The position numbers and the translations under genes were made by a program. From positions 1 through 53,061 of the forward strand of contig CAVFRF010000014.1 of NCBI GenBank assembly GCA_963624975.1: 53,061 nucleotides of DNA. The letters are read 5' to 3'. Of the stretch, positions 52,409 to 53,061 are shown in pieces; position 1 is the stretch's first letter, and each line of letters starts with the position of its first letter. The DNA is from CAVLCC01 sp963624975. GTDB lineage: Bacteria; Actinomycetota; Coriobacteriia; Coriobacteriales; CADBOM01. The notes under the pieces are model-generated. The model searched no databases. It worked only from the letters and a program-made list of their open reading frames with translations, and was not told the DNA's origin.

Positions 52409-53061
52409 GTGCGAATAAGCACATCCCCGCGAGGGGACGAATAGCCATTCCCAGACAGGATCATAAGTGTGAGTAGATCCACGTGCGAATAAGCACATCC
52501 CCGCGAGGGGACGAATAGATTGATGTTCTGCATGAACATCATGTTCATAGCTTGCTGTGCGAATAAGCACATCCCCGCGAGGGGACGAATAGATTCTGTT
52601 GCCAAGCTCCCCACCAAGCTCCGAGTCTTACTCAGTGTGCGAATAAGCACATCCCCGCGAGGGGACGAATAGCTCAGCAGGACTATCAATAGTCTCTTCG
52701 GACTGAACTTCGGTATCTTGTGCGAATAAGCACATCCCCGCGAGGGGACGAATAGTACTGCCAGTATTCACCGGCGCTCCCCCATATGCCACCATCGTGC
52801 GAATAAGCACATCCCCGCGAGGGGACGAATAGCAATAGAAGAGACAATGTCTTTGCAAGCTAGAGTTGTGTGCGAATAAGCACATCCCCGCGAGGGGACG
52901 AATAGATTTGCTCAGAGAAAAAGTTGTTGCTGCAACTGCAGCTTTGCCCTCTCGTGCGAATAAGCACATCCCCGCGAGGGGACGAATAGGGATCATAAGC
53001 GTGAGAAGATCCACACTTACTCCTTTGTGCGAATAAGCACATCCCCGCGAGGGGACGAATA
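52409..53061 (+). CRISPR. type III-A CRISPR array, nine 36 bp repeats, truncated by the window edge
   Basis: Repeats start at 52409, 52483, 52557, 52637, 52720, 52797, 52870, 52954 and 53027; the last lacks one base at the edge, so the array continues. All visible repeats are identical. Spacers are 38, 38, 44, 47, 41, 37, 48 and 37 nt, the variable length usual for type III. The repeat has two hairpins: GTGC-GAATAA-GCAC at its start and CCCC-GCGA-GGGG in its middle. The last 8 nt, ACGAATAG, follow the second hairpin directly, matching the 8 nt 5' tag Cas6 makes, so transcription is predicted in the same direction as the cas genes. Spacers 1 and 8 are related to each other. Confidence 0.97.

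Overview
The window is high-GC chromosomal DNA from what looks like a Coriobacteriia (Actinobacteriota) genome. That placement is my inference from gene content, codon use and the PucR/URO-D/corrinoid-type genes; no marker gene settles it. About 39.3 kb of ordinary, densely packed genes is followed by a lower-GC accessory island running to the right edge. The island carries a type III-A (Csm) CRISPR-Cas locus and, upstream of it, a large GTPase.

Left part (1-13.1 kb): a YbaK/EbsC-type deacylase, a PucR-type regulator divergent from a URO-D-family protein, a lipid kinase, RNase D, a YugP-like zinc peptidase, xseA-xseB, a HIT protein, pta with its own promoter and palindrome, an OmpR-type two-component pair, and purC. 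At 13.2-15.1 kb a lone PD-(D/E)XK-like protein gene sits exactly between two inverted copies of a ~285 bp intergenic element, so the unit looks mobile or formerly mobile.

Middle part (15.3-39.3 kb): a small membrane-protein/class B sortase cluster running into purF-purM-purN; a strong candidate non-coding RNA with a perfect 18 bp terminator stem; a polar amino-acid ABC transporter; two tandem NCS2 purine permeases with patches of identical DNA; two zinc-ribbon proteins sharing an upstream motif; a phosphosugar mutase; tRNA-Pro(GGG) on the minus strand; a radical SAM protein; then an envelope cluster (CDP-alcohol phosphatidyltransferase, VanW protein, D,D-carboxypeptidase) ending in a short GcvT/YgfZ-like protein. 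Three kinds of palindromic intergenic element are dispersed here.

Island (39.4-53.06 kb): a 988-residue dynamin-like GTPase with a C-terminal S1 RNA-binding domain, then cas6, cas10/csm1, csm2, csm3, csm4, csm5, csm6, cas1, cas2 and a CRISPR array of nine 36 bp repeats running off the window. Cas10 has lost the HD nuclease motif but keeps GGDD, and Csm6 has CARF and HEPN motifs. The predicted defence is therefore RNA cleavage by Csm3 plus cyclic-oligoadenylate signalling to Csm6, with no DNA cleavage by Cas10. The novel points are the GTPase-S1 fusion, whose 5' leader contains a 14 bp hairpin matching the start of the CRISPR repeat at 13 of 14 positions; a C..C..CxxH zinc-binding insert in Csm5; and two spacers (1 and 8) that share a 25 nt core differing at two positions.
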